A stretch of DNA of 57,493 nt from an uncultured Collinsella sp. (GCA_900550195.1 URRB01000017.1:1-57493), one strand, 5' to 3'. Counted from the first letter of the stretch, positions 1 through 8,215 are shown. A program made the numbers and translations. Notes: generated from the letters alone by a model not told the origin.

Positions 1-20
1 AACAGAGCCCGAAACTCTCA

Positions 21-95
21 TGGAGCCAGTGACAGGAATCGAACCTGCAACCCACTGATTACAAATCAGTTGCGCTACCGTTGCGCCACACTGGC
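21..95 (-). tRNA. tRNA-Thr (anticodon TGT)
   Basis: Read on the minus strand this folds into a complete cloverleaf: the acceptor stem GCCAGTG pairs with CACTGGC, the D stem is GCGC/GCGC, the anticodon stem is ACTGA/TCAGT around loop TTTGTAA (anticodon TGT, threonine), and the T loop is TTCGATT. The 3' CCA is encoded (positions 21-23). The isotype is read from the anticodon only. Confidence 0.96.
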
Positions 96-125
96 ACACT
101 TGGCGCTTTCACGCGAAGCGAGTTA

Positions 126-154
126 AGAATAAAGGAATTGCGGACGGGGCGCAA
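126..154 (-). promoter_or_regulatory. Probable promoter of tRNA-Thr
   Basis: On the minus strand a TTGCGC box (149-154) and a TATTCT box (126-131) are separated by 17 bases and lie about 30 bases upstream of the mature tRNA 5' end. The boxes fit a sigma-A-type promoter and the geometry is right for tRNA-Thr. This is inference from sequence only. Confidence 0.5.
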
Positions 155-243
155 CAGGCCGCACGGCGTTATACAAATATGCAAAATCCAGCAACAACGC
201 GTACCAGGCCCGTTCATTTCTGTCAGTGCGCCCTCAATCTTAA

Positions 244-314
244 AACCATTCGCCAGAACGAATAGTTTTAATTACAATTGCTATATATAAAACTATTCGT
301 TCTGGCGAAGGGTT
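244..314. promoter_or_regulatory. 27-bp inverted repeat overlapping the 5' region of the HTH-HipA gene
   Basis: Positions 244-270 and 288-314 are inverted copies with one mismatch in 27; the inner 22 bases (249-270 / 288-309) match perfectly. The 17-base AT-rich spacer holds a TATATA-like segment that could be a -10 box. Each arm also contains a small dyad, TTCG-N6-CGAA. The right arm carries the GAAGGG Shine-Dalgarno-like sequence for the start at 320, so protein bound here, or the RNA hairpin itself, would affect both transcription and translation. It is most simply an autoregulatory operator for the next gene, whose product begins with a helix-turn-helix. Confidence 0.7.
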
Positions 315-319
315 TCGCG

Positions 320-1660
320 ATGCTTACTACCAAAGAAGCCGCCGAGCTGCTCGGCATCACTCCGCGCAGGGTGCAGGAGCTCATAAAAAACGGAGCACTT
401 GAGGCCCGCAAGGCTTCTGGTGTATGGCTCATCGACAAAGACAGCGTCGACACGCGACTCCGCTCCGTGACCAAAACGGGGGGACGTCCCCGCCGCGGCC
501 ACGGTAAGAGCGAGATCGCGTTCACCCTCATGAATCGCACGCACGAAGTCGCTCAGCTGGTCTACAGTACATCGCGAAAAGACTTTACCCACATCGGTGC
601 CGACATCGATTACGCCCACGCCCCTATTGGAGTATTTGGCCCTAATAGCCCCATATCGCTAGACTCCTTCCGCATCTGGTGGCGCGGCCGCGGTATCCCG
701 CTCGCACGCATTGGGCTAGCCTCCCTGCTTGCAGAAGCCGCAGTCGATGTTCCCGATGAACTCGTCCAGCGAAATCTCGGCCTCTCCTTATCCGACCAGT
801 ATTGGATTAGGCCCCAAGGTTCCGGTCTCACCTGGGAGGATATCAACTTCTTCAATAACGCCTTTGATGACGTCTCGCTGTCCATTGCACCCTTTGCCCC
901 AGAGGGAAAAGCGGCTGCCGCAAAGCCCGATAACACCTCGGACGGCAATCTTCAAAAGTACTGGACGTGCGAGGGCGAACGTCGAATTCTGCATAAGGCA
1001 GGAGCGCACCTGGACCAGGAACCTTATAACGAGCTGGTGGCGACCGCGCTCCACCGTCGCATCCTAAACGCCTGCGATTATGTGCCTTACTCGCTCGAGG
1101 GCACGGGCACTTCCGCCCTGAGCACATGCGATGTCTTCTTAACTGATGAAGAAGAGTATGTCCCTGCGTTCTATGTAAACCAGCACGCAAACGCAGATGA
1201 ACGGCTAACCGACTACGAGCGATATGTAGCAAACTGCGAGGAGCTCGGGGTGACAGGCGTCAAGGATGCCCTTGACCGCATGATCGTATGTGACGACATC
1301 ATTGCCAACTACGATCGTCATTGGCGCAACTTCGGCCTCGTGCGAAACGTAAACACGCAAGCTTGCAGACCTGCCCCCATCTTCGATTCGGGCTCATCGC
1401 TCTGGTGCAACATATCACTAGAGGAGCTTAGGGCGGGAGAGCACAGTTTTACCAGCGCACAATTTCATTCAAGCCCCGCCAAACAAATGTTGCTCGTCGA
1501 GGACATGGGCTGGTTTGACTGCGACAAACTCGAAGGCTTCGTTGACGAGGCAATCGAGATTCTTTCCAGAAACGACGCGCTCACGGCAAGGCTGCCATAT
1601 CTAAAAGAGGCGCTAACGTGGCGCCTCGAAAGAATGATCGACATCGCTGAATGGAGTTAG
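320..1660 (+). CDS. HTH-HipA fusion: HipA-like kinase with N-terminal excisionase/MerR-type DNA-binding domain
   Basis: 446 residues. Residues 1-47 form a helix-turn-helix of the excisionase/MerR type (TKEAAELLGITPRRVQELIK). The remainder resembles a divergent HipA-type serine/threonine kinase: NYDRHWRNFG puts a catalytic-type Asp near residue 332, and IFDSGSSLW a metal-binding Asp near 356. HipA toxins normally work with a separate HipB repressor; here the DNA-binding part is fused to the kinase and no hipB lies beside it. An in-frame ATG at 278 exists, but the one at 320 is preceded by GAAGGG at good spacing, so I start there. The large inverted repeat directly upstream suggests self-repression. 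The substrate is unknown; HipA itself phosphorylates glutamyl-tRNA synthetase. It could instead be a regulator that uses the kinase fold for sensing. Confidence 0.75.
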   Translation: MLTTKEAAELLGITPRRVQELIKNGALEARKASGVWLIDKDSVDTRLRSVTKTGGRPRRGHGKSEIAFTLMNRTHEVAQLVYSTSRKDFTHIGADIDYAHAPIGVFGPNSPISLDSFRIWWRGRGIPLARIGLASLLAEAAVDVPDELVQRNLGLSLSDQYWIRPQGSGLTWEDINFFNNAFDDVSLSIAPFAPEGKAAAAKPDNTSDGNLQKYWTCEGERRILHKAGAHLDQEPYNELVATALHRRILNACDYVPYSLEGTGTSALSTCDVFLTDEEEYVPAFYVNQHANADERLTDYERYVANCEELGVTGVKDALDRMIVCDDIIANYDRHWRNFGLVRNVNTQACRPAPIFDSGSSLWCNISLEELRAGEHSFTSAQFHSSPAKQMLLVEDMGWFDCDKLEGFVDEAIEILSRNDALTARLPYLKEALTWRLERMIDIAEWS

Positions 1661-1687
1661 CGAGGCAGCATTGCCCCGCCAACTTCC

Positions 1688-2365
1688 CTACCTCCCGCGC
1701 AGGGCCTTGAGCTTGGCCAGGGCATCGGGGCTCAGGCGACTGCCCAGAGTCATCTTGATCTGCGGAGCTTCCTCTGCCTCGTGAACGTCGTTATCGATCT
1801 GTTTGATCTCGTCCACCAGCATACGGCTCGAGATGCGCGTAACGCCCTTGCCCATGACGACGGCCTGGATTGTGCCGTCACTCGATACCACGGAGCACGC
1901 GCGGCCCTCCTCACGTGCCTCGATGCAGAGCTTCTGCACCACGGTATCGGCAGAGACGCCCGTCGGCGAAAACTCGATGCGCACGCCGCGGGCCGGCAGG
2001 TTGGGGCGCTCGCTGGAAATATTGCCCGCGCCGTCGAACACGATCACGGCCTCGTAGCGGCCCTGGGCAAAGGCGGCGACGTCGTTGATGAGGGCGGTGC
2101 GCGCCATATCGTGGACGTCGCTGGAATACGGATCGTCGGAATGGTCGTACACGAGCTTTTCGTAGCGCGGCGTGCAGTGAATCACGTTGTAACCGTCGAC
2201 CACCAGCAGCTCAGGCTTGTTGGAGTGCACCGTCGAGACTGGGTCGGCGATAGCCTGTGCAAACGCATTGCCGCCCACGCCGTAGGTCGCGGCCGAGACA
2301 ATCGGCTTGGCCGAGCCTTCACCAAAGCGCTTGGCCTTAGACTTGGCGCGGTTCTTCTTGGACAT
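1688..2365 (-). CDS. yacP: YacP/Rae1-type NYN-domain ribonuclease
   Basis: 225 residues. After a basic N-terminus of about 45 residues comes an NYN (PIN-like) nuclease domain: LLVVDGYNVI holds the first acidic metal-binding position, VIVFDGAGN the second, and VVSSDGTIQ the third. Bacillus YacP (Rae1) is a ribosome-associated endoribonuclease that cuts mRNA during translation; the same role is likely but inferred. The gene follows rlmB with only 3 bases between, as in the Bacillus cysS-rlmB-yacP order, so they are probably cotranscribed. The C-terminal tail (about residues 190-225) is basic and of unknown role. Confidence 0.88.
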   Translation of the reverse strand: MSKKNRAKSKAKRFGEGSAKPIVSAATYGVGGNAFAQAIADPVSTVHSNKPELLVVDGYNVIHCTPRYEKLVYDHSDDPYSSDVHDMARTALINDVAAFAQGRYEAVIVFDGAGNISSERPNLPARGVRIEFSPTGVSADTVVQKLCIEAREEGRACSVVSSDGTIQAVVMGKGVTRISSRMLVDEIKQIDNDVHEAEEAPQIKMTLGSRLSPDALAKLKALRGR

Positions 2366-2368
2366 GCG

Positions 2369-3283
2369 CTACTCCTCCCCCATGAGCTCGCCGGCGTTGC
2401 GACGTAGCCACTCAAAGCATAGCGCCGTCGTTGCCTGGGCAACATTAAGGCTCTCGGTCATGCCGCGCTGGGGAAGCTTGGTCAAAAAGTCGCATTTCTC
2501 GAGCACCAGGCGCGAGATGCCGTCGCCCTCAGAGCCCATGACGAGCGCAATGCGGCCCTCGAAGGGAGCATCCCAGCAACTGCCCTCGGCATGCTCGGAG
2601 GCACCGCCCACCCAAAAGCCAGCAGCCTTAAGATCGTCAAGCGCACGAGCGATATTGGGAACCTGCGCGATGGGCAGATGCATGACGGCGCCGGCAGAAG
2701 TCTTGTAGCTGCCCACGGTCACACCGGCGGCACGCTTGTTGGCAATGATGACGCCCGCCGCGCCCACGACCTCGGCGGAGCGCACGATGGCGCCAAAGTT
2801 ACCGTCGTCGGTCACGTGGTCGAGCACCACGACAAGCGCCGGACCGTCGCCCGCGCGGTCGAGAATATCGGCAACATCGGCATAGGGGAAGTTGCCTACC
2901 TCGAGTGCGATGCCCTGGTGAGCGCCATGGCTCGACAGCGCATCGAGCTGTGCACGCGGCACGTACTTAATGCGGACACCCGCGGCATTGAGGTCATCGA
3001 TCAGGCGCGACAAGGCGGCATCGCGCTCCCCGCCCTCGGCGATGAGCGCGCACTTGATGGGAAAACCGGTGCGTAGCGCCTCGGCGGCAGCACGACGGCC
3101 TTCGATAAACTCGCCCTTGGGAGCCTGAACGTTGTCGCGGCCACGCTCGCGCTGCGGACGCGCTGCTTGGGTGCGCTCGCGCTGCCCCTTGGAAGCGGCA
3201 GCGCGGTCGTTACGGCGAATCGGACGCGAGCCAGAAGCAGCCTGCTTGCCTCCGCGCGGTGCACGCTTGCGATTGTCGGCCAT
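2369..3283 (-). CDS. rlmB: 23S rRNA (guanosine-2'-O-)-methyltransferase RlmB (TrmH/SpoU family)
   Basis: 304 residues. It has a basic, low-complexity N-terminal extension (about residues 1-60), a substrate-binding domain, then the SPOUT methyltransferase knot with NFGAIVRSAE, LVMGSEGDGIS and MTESLNVAQA, the three TrmH/SpoU motifs. RlmB methylates a guanosine in the peptidyl-transferase loop of 23S rRNA using S-adenosylmethionine. I start at 3283, where AGGAGG sits a few bases upstream, rather than at the in-frame ATG seven codons earlier. It lies between cysS and yacP; a terminator and a structured element (3328-3463) separate it from cysS, so it may have its own promoter. Confidence 0.94.
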   Translation of the reverse strand: MADNRKRAPRGGKQAASGSRPIRRNDRAAASKGQRERTQAARPQRERGRDNVQAPKGEFIEGRRAAAEALRTGFPIKCALIAEGGERDAALSRLIDDLNAAGVRIKYVPRAQLDALSSHGAHQGIALEVGNFPYADVADILDRAGDGPALVVVLDHVTDDGNFGAIVRSAEVVGAAGVIIANKRAAGVTVGSYKTSAGAVMHLPIAQVPNIARALDDLKAAGFWVGGASEHAEGSCWDAPFEGRIALVMGSEGDGISRLVLEKCDFLTKLPQRGMTESLNVAQATTALCFEWLRRNAGELMGEE

Positions 3284-3327
3284 AAAGCGACCTCCTAAAT
3301 ACAACTATCAAACGAAACAAAATAAAC

Positions 3328-3357
3328 GACCGCCCATGAATATTAATTCGGGCGGTC
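3328..3357 (-). terminator. Candidate terminator downstream of cysS
   Basis: An 8-bp perfect stem (GACCGCCC/GGGCGGTC) is followed on the minus strand by GTTTATTTTGTTT. It lies beyond the structured element that follows the cysS stop and about 45 bases before the rlmB start. Confidence 0.6.
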
Positions 3358-3361
3358 GGTA

Positions 3362-3463
3362 CGGGTTTTCCAAGTGCCCGAGATTGCCGTGAAAGAGGAG
3401 CGACGCGTACTTGAGTACGCGAGCGACGGTTTGAACGGCAAGGTCGGGCGCTTGGGAAACCCG
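3362..3463 (+). repeat. Nested 102-nt hairpin element between cysS and rlmB
   Basis: Three stems are nested: outer 20-bp arms (3362-3381 / 3444-3463), a middle 7-bp stem (TTGCCGT at 3384-3390 with ACGGCAA at 3435-3441), and an inner hairpin CGCGTAC-TTGA-GTACGCG (3404-3421). The two non-identities in the outer arms are U.G pairs if the plus strand is transcribed but A.C mismatches on the minus strand, so the functional RNA, if any, is probably the plus strand, opposite to both flanking genes. No gene is evident in it. Confidence 0.65.
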
Positions 3464-3469
3464 AAGGGA

Positions 3470-4936
3470 TTAGAGAGTCTTAATACGGGTGCCCGCGGCC
3501 GTATCTTCAATCGTCAACCCGAGGTCCTTTAGCTGGTCGCGGATGGCGTCGGCCAGATCCCAGTTCTTGGCGGCACGGGCCTCGGCACGGGCCTCGAGAA
3601 TCTTGGCAGCGGCCTCGTCCACGTCGTCGCCCGTGTAGGCAACCAAACCGGCGGCAACGCCCAGCAGGCCCAGCGGCAACTCGACCTTGGGCTCGGGAAG
3701 CTCAACGCCAAACGTATCGAGCAGCTCGGCCAGCGTATCGGCGGCAGCCAGGACTGCGGCCTTGTCGGCAGCATCGCCCGCCTGCTCCAGGTACTGGTTG
3801 CACTCGGTCACAAAGCCAAAGACAGCACCCATGGCACCGGCGGTGTTAAAGTCGTCGTCCATGCACTCCTTAAAGGTGGCACGGGTCTCGGCGGCCTTGG
3901 CGGCAAACGCCTCGGATGCTGCCTCATCGGCATCGGCCGTCGCATGGTTCGCGGCCCAGCGCAGGTTCTCGACCGTACCGGCGATACGCGTGAGCGAGTT
4001 CTCGGCACCCTCCAGGCGCTCCCAAGAAAAGTCGAGCGGCGAGCGATAGCTCGTCTGCAGCATCAGCAGGCGCAGGGCGGCAGCGGAGTGCTGCTCGAGG
4101 ACCTCGGCCAGCGTAAAGAAGTTGCCGAGCGACTTGGACATCTTCTCGCCGTCTACCAGCAGCATGCCCGTGTGCATCCAGGTGTTGGAGAAGCCCTGGT
4201 GCCAGGCGCAGGTGGCCTGAGCGCACTCGTTCTCGTGATGCGGGAAGGCAAGGTCGGAGCCGCCGCCGTGGATGTCGATCGGAGTGCCCAGGTAGCGATG
4301 CACCATGGCGGCGCACTCGGTGTGCCAACCGGGACGGCCCTCGCCCCAGGGGCTCGGCCAGCTGGGCTCGCCGGGCTTGGCGGCCTTCCACAGGGCAAAG
4401 TCGAGCGGGTCGTTCTTGTCCTCGTTCTCCTCAATGCGTGCGCCAACCATAAGGTCGTCGATGTTGCGGCCCGAGACCTGACCATAGTTGGGATCGCTGC
4501 GCACGGCAAAGTACACATCGCCGTTATCGGCTGCGTAAGCGTGGCCCTGCTCGATAAGCGTCTTGATCATGGCGATCATGGGGCCGATCTCCTTGGTGGC
4601 GCGGGGGCGCACATCGGGATCGAGCACGTTGGCGGCGCGCATGACGCCGATGAACTTGTCGGAGAACTCCGTCGCGACCTCGGCGGCCGTACGGCCCTGC
4701 TCGTTGGCGCGCTTGATGATCTTGTCGTCGACATCGGTGAGGTTCTGGGCGAACGTGACCTCGTAGCCGCTCGCGATGAGCCAGCGGCGAATCACGTCAA
4801 AGCTGATGAACGTGCGGGCGTTGCCGATGTGGATGTTGTCGTAGACCGTGGGGCCGCACACGTACATGCGGACCTTGCCGGACTCGATGGGCTGGAACTC
4901 TTCCTTTTTATGGGTAGCGCTGTTGTAGATACGCAT
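3470..4936 (-). CDS. cysS: Cysteinyl-tRNA synthetase
   Basis: 488 residues, the usual length. This class I synthetase charges tRNA-Cys. Visible are CGPTVYD with the first zinc-binding cysteine, HIGN (residues 36-39, the HIGH signature), GWHTECAAM with another zinc ligand, FPHHENE, and GEKMSKSLGN (the KMSKS loop), followed by the helical DALR-type anticodon-binding domain. The start at 4936 has GGAG upstream. It follows ispF with 3 bases between and belongs to the disA-ispD-ispF-cysS run. Confidence 0.98.
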   Translation of the reverse strand: MRIYNSATHKKEEFQPIESGKVRMYVCGPTVYDNIHIGNARTFISFDVIRRWLIASGYEVTFAQNLTDVDDKIIKRANEQGRTAAEVATEFSDKFIGVMRAANVLDPDVRPRATKEIGPMIAMIKTLIEQGHAYAADNGDVYFAVRSDPNYGQVSGRNIDDLMVGARIEENEDKNDPLDFALWKAAKPGEPSWPSPWGEGRPGWHTECAAMVHRYLGTPIDIHGGGSDLAFPHHENECAQATCAWHQGFSNTWMHTGMLLVDGEKMSKSLGNFFTLAEVLEQHSAAALRLLMLQTSYRSPLDFSWERLEGAENSLTRIAGTVENLRWAANHATADADEAASEAFAAKAAETRATFKECMDDDFNTAGAMGAVFGFVTECNQYLEQAGDAADKAAVLAAADTLAELLDTFGVELPEPKVELPLGLLGVAAGLVAYTGDDVDEAAAKILEARAEARAAKNWDLADAIRDQLKDLGLTIEDTAAGTRIKTL

Positions 4937-4939
4937 TCG

Positions 4940-5434
4940 TTACTCCTTAACGGTTTTCTGTAGCAGGCAGACGGCCCAGGCGCCGATTCCCTCGCCCTGG
5001 CCTTCCCAACCGAGCTTTTCGGTCGTAGTGGCGGCGACGCCCACGTTTTCGACGTCAACGCCCAGGGCATGGGCAAGGTTGGCGCGTATGGCATCGCGGT
5101 GCGGGGTGATCTTGGGTTGCTGGCAGGCAATGGTGCAATCGGCATCGACAAACTCGAAGCCCAGCTCGCGCGCATAGTCCATCACGCGGGCAAGCAGCAC
5201 CATCGAATCGGCACCCTCGTAGGTGGGATCGGTGTCGGGGAATAGCTTGCCGATGTCTCCCCCGCGGCAGGCGCCCAGAATGGCGTCGGCCAAGGCGTGC
5301 GCGAGCACATCGGCATCCGAGTGGCCCAGCAGGCCGCGCTCGTAGGGAATGTCGACACCGCCGATGATACATCGACGCCCCTCCACCAGACGGTGGACGT
5401 CGTAGCCATGGCCAATGCGCAGGTTACTGAACAT
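4940..5434 (-). CDS. ispF: 2-C-methyl-D-erythritol 2,4-cyclodiphosphate synthase
   Basis: 164 residues, normal for the family. IspF closes the cyclic diphosphate in the MEP isoprenoid pathway. RIGHGYDVHR supplies the metal-binding Asp and His, LGHSDADVL the third metal ligand, and TTTEKLGWEGQGEGI is the family signature near the C-terminus. The ATG at 5434 lies inside the end of ispD (11-base overlap) behind a GGAGAGG sequence, so the two are translationally coupled; the in-frame ATG 11 codons earlier has no clear ribosome site. Confidence 0.97.
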   Translation of the reverse strand: MFSNLRIGHGYDVHRLVEGRRCIIGGVDIPYERGLLGHSDADVLAHALADAILGACRGGDIGKLFPDTDPTYEGADSMVLLARVMDYARELGFEFVDADCTIACQQPKITPHRDAIRANLAHALGVDVENVGVAATTTEKLGWEGQGEGIGAWAVCLLQKTVKE

Positions 5435-6152
5435 GGGGAAGGTCCTCTCCCTCGGCCATGCGGCCAAGCAGAATCGCGGTTACGGGACGCAAGTCCTCGG
5501 GCACCGTCACCTTAAGGTTATCGCGCGGGCTCTGGACGCAGCGGACGCGCCCGCCCATGCGCTCGACCAGCGACGAATCATCGGTGCCGATAAAGCCCTC
5601 GGCAATGGCTGCAGCGTGGGCGCGCTTCATAGCATCGACGCTAAAGATCTGCGGCGTCTGCGCGGCCCAATAGAGCTCACGCGGCGGCGTCTCGACGATA
5701 TTATCGCCGTCGACGATCTTGAGCGTGTCGATCGCGGGCTGACCGCACACGACACCATCAAGGGCGCGGTCACTCACCAGCACGTCGATAGCGTGATCGA
5801 TGGCCTCGGTGGTAATGAGCGGACGAGCGCCGTCGTGAATGGCGACGTATTCAAAGCCCGCCGGAACCGCATGCACGCCGGCACGGGTGGAATCCTGACG
5901 GGTATCGCCGGCATCGGCAAAGCTGATGGGCGTGTCATAGTCAAACGGGTCGATGGCCAGGCGGCGCATCTCGGCACGGCGCTCGGCAGGGCAAACCACC
6001 ACGATGTGGCCGACCTTATCGCTACGGTCAAACGCGCGGATGGACCAGCTCATAAGCGGACGGCCCGCTACATTGACGAGCTGCTTGCCACCGGGGTTAC
6101 CAAAGCGCTGGCCGCTGCCACCGGCAACGACCACGGCGCATACGGGCGCCAT
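5424..6152 (-). CDS. ispD: 2-C-methyl-D-erythritol 4-phosphate cytidylyltransferase
   Basis: 242 residues. It transfers CMP to methylerythritol phosphate, the third step of the MEP pathway. The nucleotide-binding loop VVAGGSGQRFG (about residues 8-18) with the following lysine, and the HDGARPLI segment, are diagnostic. The start shares one base with the disA stop (TAATG), and the 3' end overlaps ispF, indicating tight coupling disA-ispD-ispF. Confidence 0.97.
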   Translation of the reverse strand: MAPVCAVVVAGGSGQRFGNPGGKQLVNVAGRPLMSWSIRAFDRSDKVGHIVVVCPAERRAEMRRLAIDPFDYDTPISFADAGDTRQDSTRAGVHAVPAGFEYVAIHDGARPLITTEAIDHAIDVLVSDRALDGVVCGQPAIDTLKIVDGDNIVETPPRELYWAAQTPQIFSVDAMKRAHAAAIAEGFIGTDDSSLVERMGGRVRCVQSPRDNLKVTVPEDLRPVTAILLGRMAEGEDLPHVQ

Positions 6153-7219
6153 TATGCGTTCCCTTGTTTGGTGCCCTTCATGCGGTACAGGGAGTCCGCA
6201 AGAATGGCAGGGTTGTTGACGCCAAAGTCGCCCAGGCGCTCCGGATCCTCGCTGATGTCATCCATGAGCTCCTGCAGCGAGCCGTACTCGTCGACGATCT
6301 TCTCGGCCACGCCGTCGCGCACGACGGACACGCGCGAAAGCGTGCGCAGGCCCAGCGGCGTCATGACGGAGTCCTCGTCCAGGTCGTCATAGCCCAGAAC
6401 TGCCGCCACGTGCTGCGGGTCGGACAGGTCCTTAGGCGTCATGCGGCTCAGCTCGGCGCGAATCTTCTCGGCGTTTGCCTCGGAGGAATCGCTTGCGTAG
6501 TCGCGGATCATCAAGTCGTATTCGGTATCCATGCTGGAGCCCGCGAGCTGCTCGAGCTGCATCTGCACGAGCTTGCCCTGGTTACCCAGCTTGACGATGC
6601 AATCCTTAAGCTCGGTCTTTGCCTGTTGCATGATCTCGAAGCTCGAGAAAATACCGGTAATGTCGGCGAGCGTAACGTAGTCGTCGAGCTCGAGGGCCGT
6701 CAGGCGCAGCAGGGAGCGATCGAGCGACTGACGGGTGGTCTGGAGCGTGGCAACGAGCTGGTTGACCGAGCTCATGATGGTGGTGACAGGCTGAATCTCG
6801 TAGCTCTTACCGTGGACGTACACGTTGACGACGGCACGACGAGCCGAAACCGAGATCACGATGGCGTCGGTGAGCACCGACATGCGAGCGGCGGTGCGGT
6901 GACGCATGCCCGTCTCACTCGTGGCAAGCGAGGGATCGGGATTGAGGTGGAAGTTGGCGCGCAGGATCTGGGTGAGGTCGCCATCGATAACGATGGCACC
7001 GTCCATCTTGGAAAGCTCGAACAGGCGGTTCGAGGTAAACGAAATGTTGAGCGGGAAGCCGTCGTTACCGGCAGCGAGCACGTTTTCGGTGTCGCCGACG
7101 CAGATAAGGGCACCCAGGTGACCGGCAATGATCATGTCGAGGGCGGTGCGGATCGGCTGGCCAGGTGCCGTCAGGCGAATGGCCTGTTCCATACGCTTTT
7201 GCAGCTCGTTCTTATCCAA
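6152..7219 (-). CDS. disA: Diadenylate cyclase DisA (DNA-integrity scanning, c-di-AMP synthesis)
   Basis: 355 residues, full length. The N-terminal DAC domain has DGA at 73-75 and RHRTA at 106-110, the two catalytic motifs that make cyclic di-AMP from two ATP. A helical linker follows, and a C-terminal helix-hairpin-helix DNA-binding domain (LSRVSVVRDGVAEKIV). DisA scans DNA and slows c-di-AMP synthesis at branched structures. In Bacillus disA follows clpC and radA; here clpC is about 4.5 kb away with mntP, hipBA and pepD between, and radA is absent from the window. Confidence 0.97.
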   Translation of the reverse strand: MDKNELQKRMEQAIRLTAPGQPIRTALDMIIAGHLGALICVGDTENVLAAGNDGFPLNISFTSNRLFELSKMDGAIVIDGDLTQILRANFHLNPDPSLATSETGMRHRTAARMSVLTDAIVISVSARRAVVNVYVHGKSYEIQPVTTIMSSVNQLVATLQTTRQSLDRSLLRLTALELDDYVTLADITGIFSSFEIMQQAKTELKDCIVKLGNQGKLVQMQLEQLAGSSMDTEYDLMIRDYASDSSEANAEKIRAELSRMTPKDLSDPQHVAAVLGYDDLDEDSVMTPLGLRTLSRVSVVRDGVAEKIVDEYGSLQELMDDISEDPERLGDFGVNNPAILADSLYRMKGTKQGNA

Positions 7220-7364
7220 GGCATCGCTCCCATCGTATACGCTCCATAAACGTCAATAAGTTTCTCACGGTTTGCCCCTGTGACGCCCGCAAAATCCGAT
7301 GCTTACAGAATGAGCGAACACAGCTGAGAGCCCCAATCCAAATGAGCTGCTTATGTGGTAGCAT

Positions 7365-7517
7365 CGGGATTCGCATAAATGAGGGAGTAGTCGCGTGACC
7401 GGGTTCGCCTCCGGTGGCGCGGCAAGTCAACATACTGGCCGATGCGGTCTGGCTTGCCTTAATGAACGAGACTCGTGGCTGTGCGCACAACGCGTACGCC
7501 ACGGGTCTTTTTTGTTA
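7365..7517 (+). promoter_or_regulatory. yybP-ykoY manganese riboswitch upstream of mntP
   Basis: The leader carries GAGGGAGTAGT (7381 onward) and AACGAGAC (7465 onward), the conserved strands of the Mn2+-sensing yybP-ykoY aptamer, separated by GC-rich hairpin arms. The 3' aptamer strand runs directly into a terminator stem (7470-7507). Placement in front of a MntP manganese exporter fits: Mn2+ binding would favour the aptamer over the terminator and turn export on. Exact ends are approximate. Confidence 0.83.
7470..7513 (+). terminator. Riboswitch-controlled terminator in the mntP leader
   Basis: A 10-bp stem (GACTCGTGGC/GCCACGGGTC with one U.G pair) is followed by TTTTTT. Its 5' strand overlaps the conserved 3' strand of the manganese aptamer, so terminator and aptamer are mutually exclusive. 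Confidence 0.85.
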
Positions 7518-7566
7518 CTCCCCCAAGAGGTACACGCGGGCCCGCCCGCAGAAAGGGAGCCAGACT

Positions 7567-8151
7567 ATGGGACTCGCAGAGCTCGTATTGCTCGCTATCG
7601 GCCTTTCGATGGACGCCTTTGCCGTATCCATCTGCAAGGGCCTTGGCATGAAGAAGATCAACCTTAAGGTCGCCGTAGTGCTCGGCCTGTTCTTTGGCGG
7701 CTTCCAGGCCGGCATGCCCGTAATCGGATGGGCGCTCGGCAGTCAATTCATGAGCATCATCGGACCCATCGACCATTGGATCGCCTTTATCCTTTTGGCC
7801 TTTATCGGCGGCAAAATGCTGTGGGAGGCCTTTACCGAAGACGAGGATGAGGACGAGAGCGACGGCAAGGATGCCGAAAAGATTGACCTGGGTGAGTACC
7901 TGATTCTGGCTATCGCCACCTCAATCGACGCCCTGGCCGTGGGCATCTCATTTGCTGCGCTCTCGGTTGACATCGTTCCCGCTGTATCGCTTATCGGAGT
8001 CACAACGTTTATCTTCTCCGTCGCCGGCGTAGCGATCGGCCACACCTTTGGCGAGCGCTACGAAAAACCCGCCACCATCGTGGGCGGCGTCGTGCTCATC
8101 CTCATCGGCCTCAAGATTTTGCTGGAGCACCTGGGGATTTTGGTGCTGTAA
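7567..8151 (+). CDS. mntP: Manganese efflux pump MntP
   Basis: 194 residues, six predicted membrane segments in two repeats. Each repeat holds the family's SMDAFAVSICKG / SIDALAVGISF motif (about residues 14 and 120), whose acidic residues line the Mn2+ path. An acidic cytoplasmic loop (EDEDEDESDGKD) separates the halves. It exports excess Mn2+ across the cytoplasmic membrane. I start at 7567, downstream of the riboswitch terminator and behind AAGGGAG; the longer frame from 7414 runs through the riboswitch and is not real. Confidence 0.95.
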   Translation: MGLAELVLLAIGLSMDAFAVSICKGLGMKKINLKVAVVLGLFFGGFQAGMPVIGWALGSQFMSIIGPIDHWIAFILLAFIGGKMLWEAFTEDEDEDESDGKDAEKIDLGEYLILAIATSIDALAVGISFAALSVDIVPAVSLIGVTTFIFSVAGVAIGHTFGERYEKPATIVGGVVLILIGLKILLEHLGILVL

Positions 8152-8181
8152 AACACCCTTCAAAACTAAACGTCCGTATGA

Positions 8182-8213
8182 GGCCTCATGCAGAGTTTTG
8201 CATGAGGCCTTTT
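8182..8213 (+). terminator. mntP terminator containing a hip operator-like half
   Basis: A perfect 11-bp stem (GGCCTCATGCA/TGCATGAGGCC) with a 6-base loop is followed by TTTT. Its core, CATGCAGAGTTTTGCAT, matches the left arm of the hip operator (8214-8230) with one difference, so the terminator DNA may also be an operator half-site. Confidence 0.8.
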
Positions 8214-8215
8214 CA

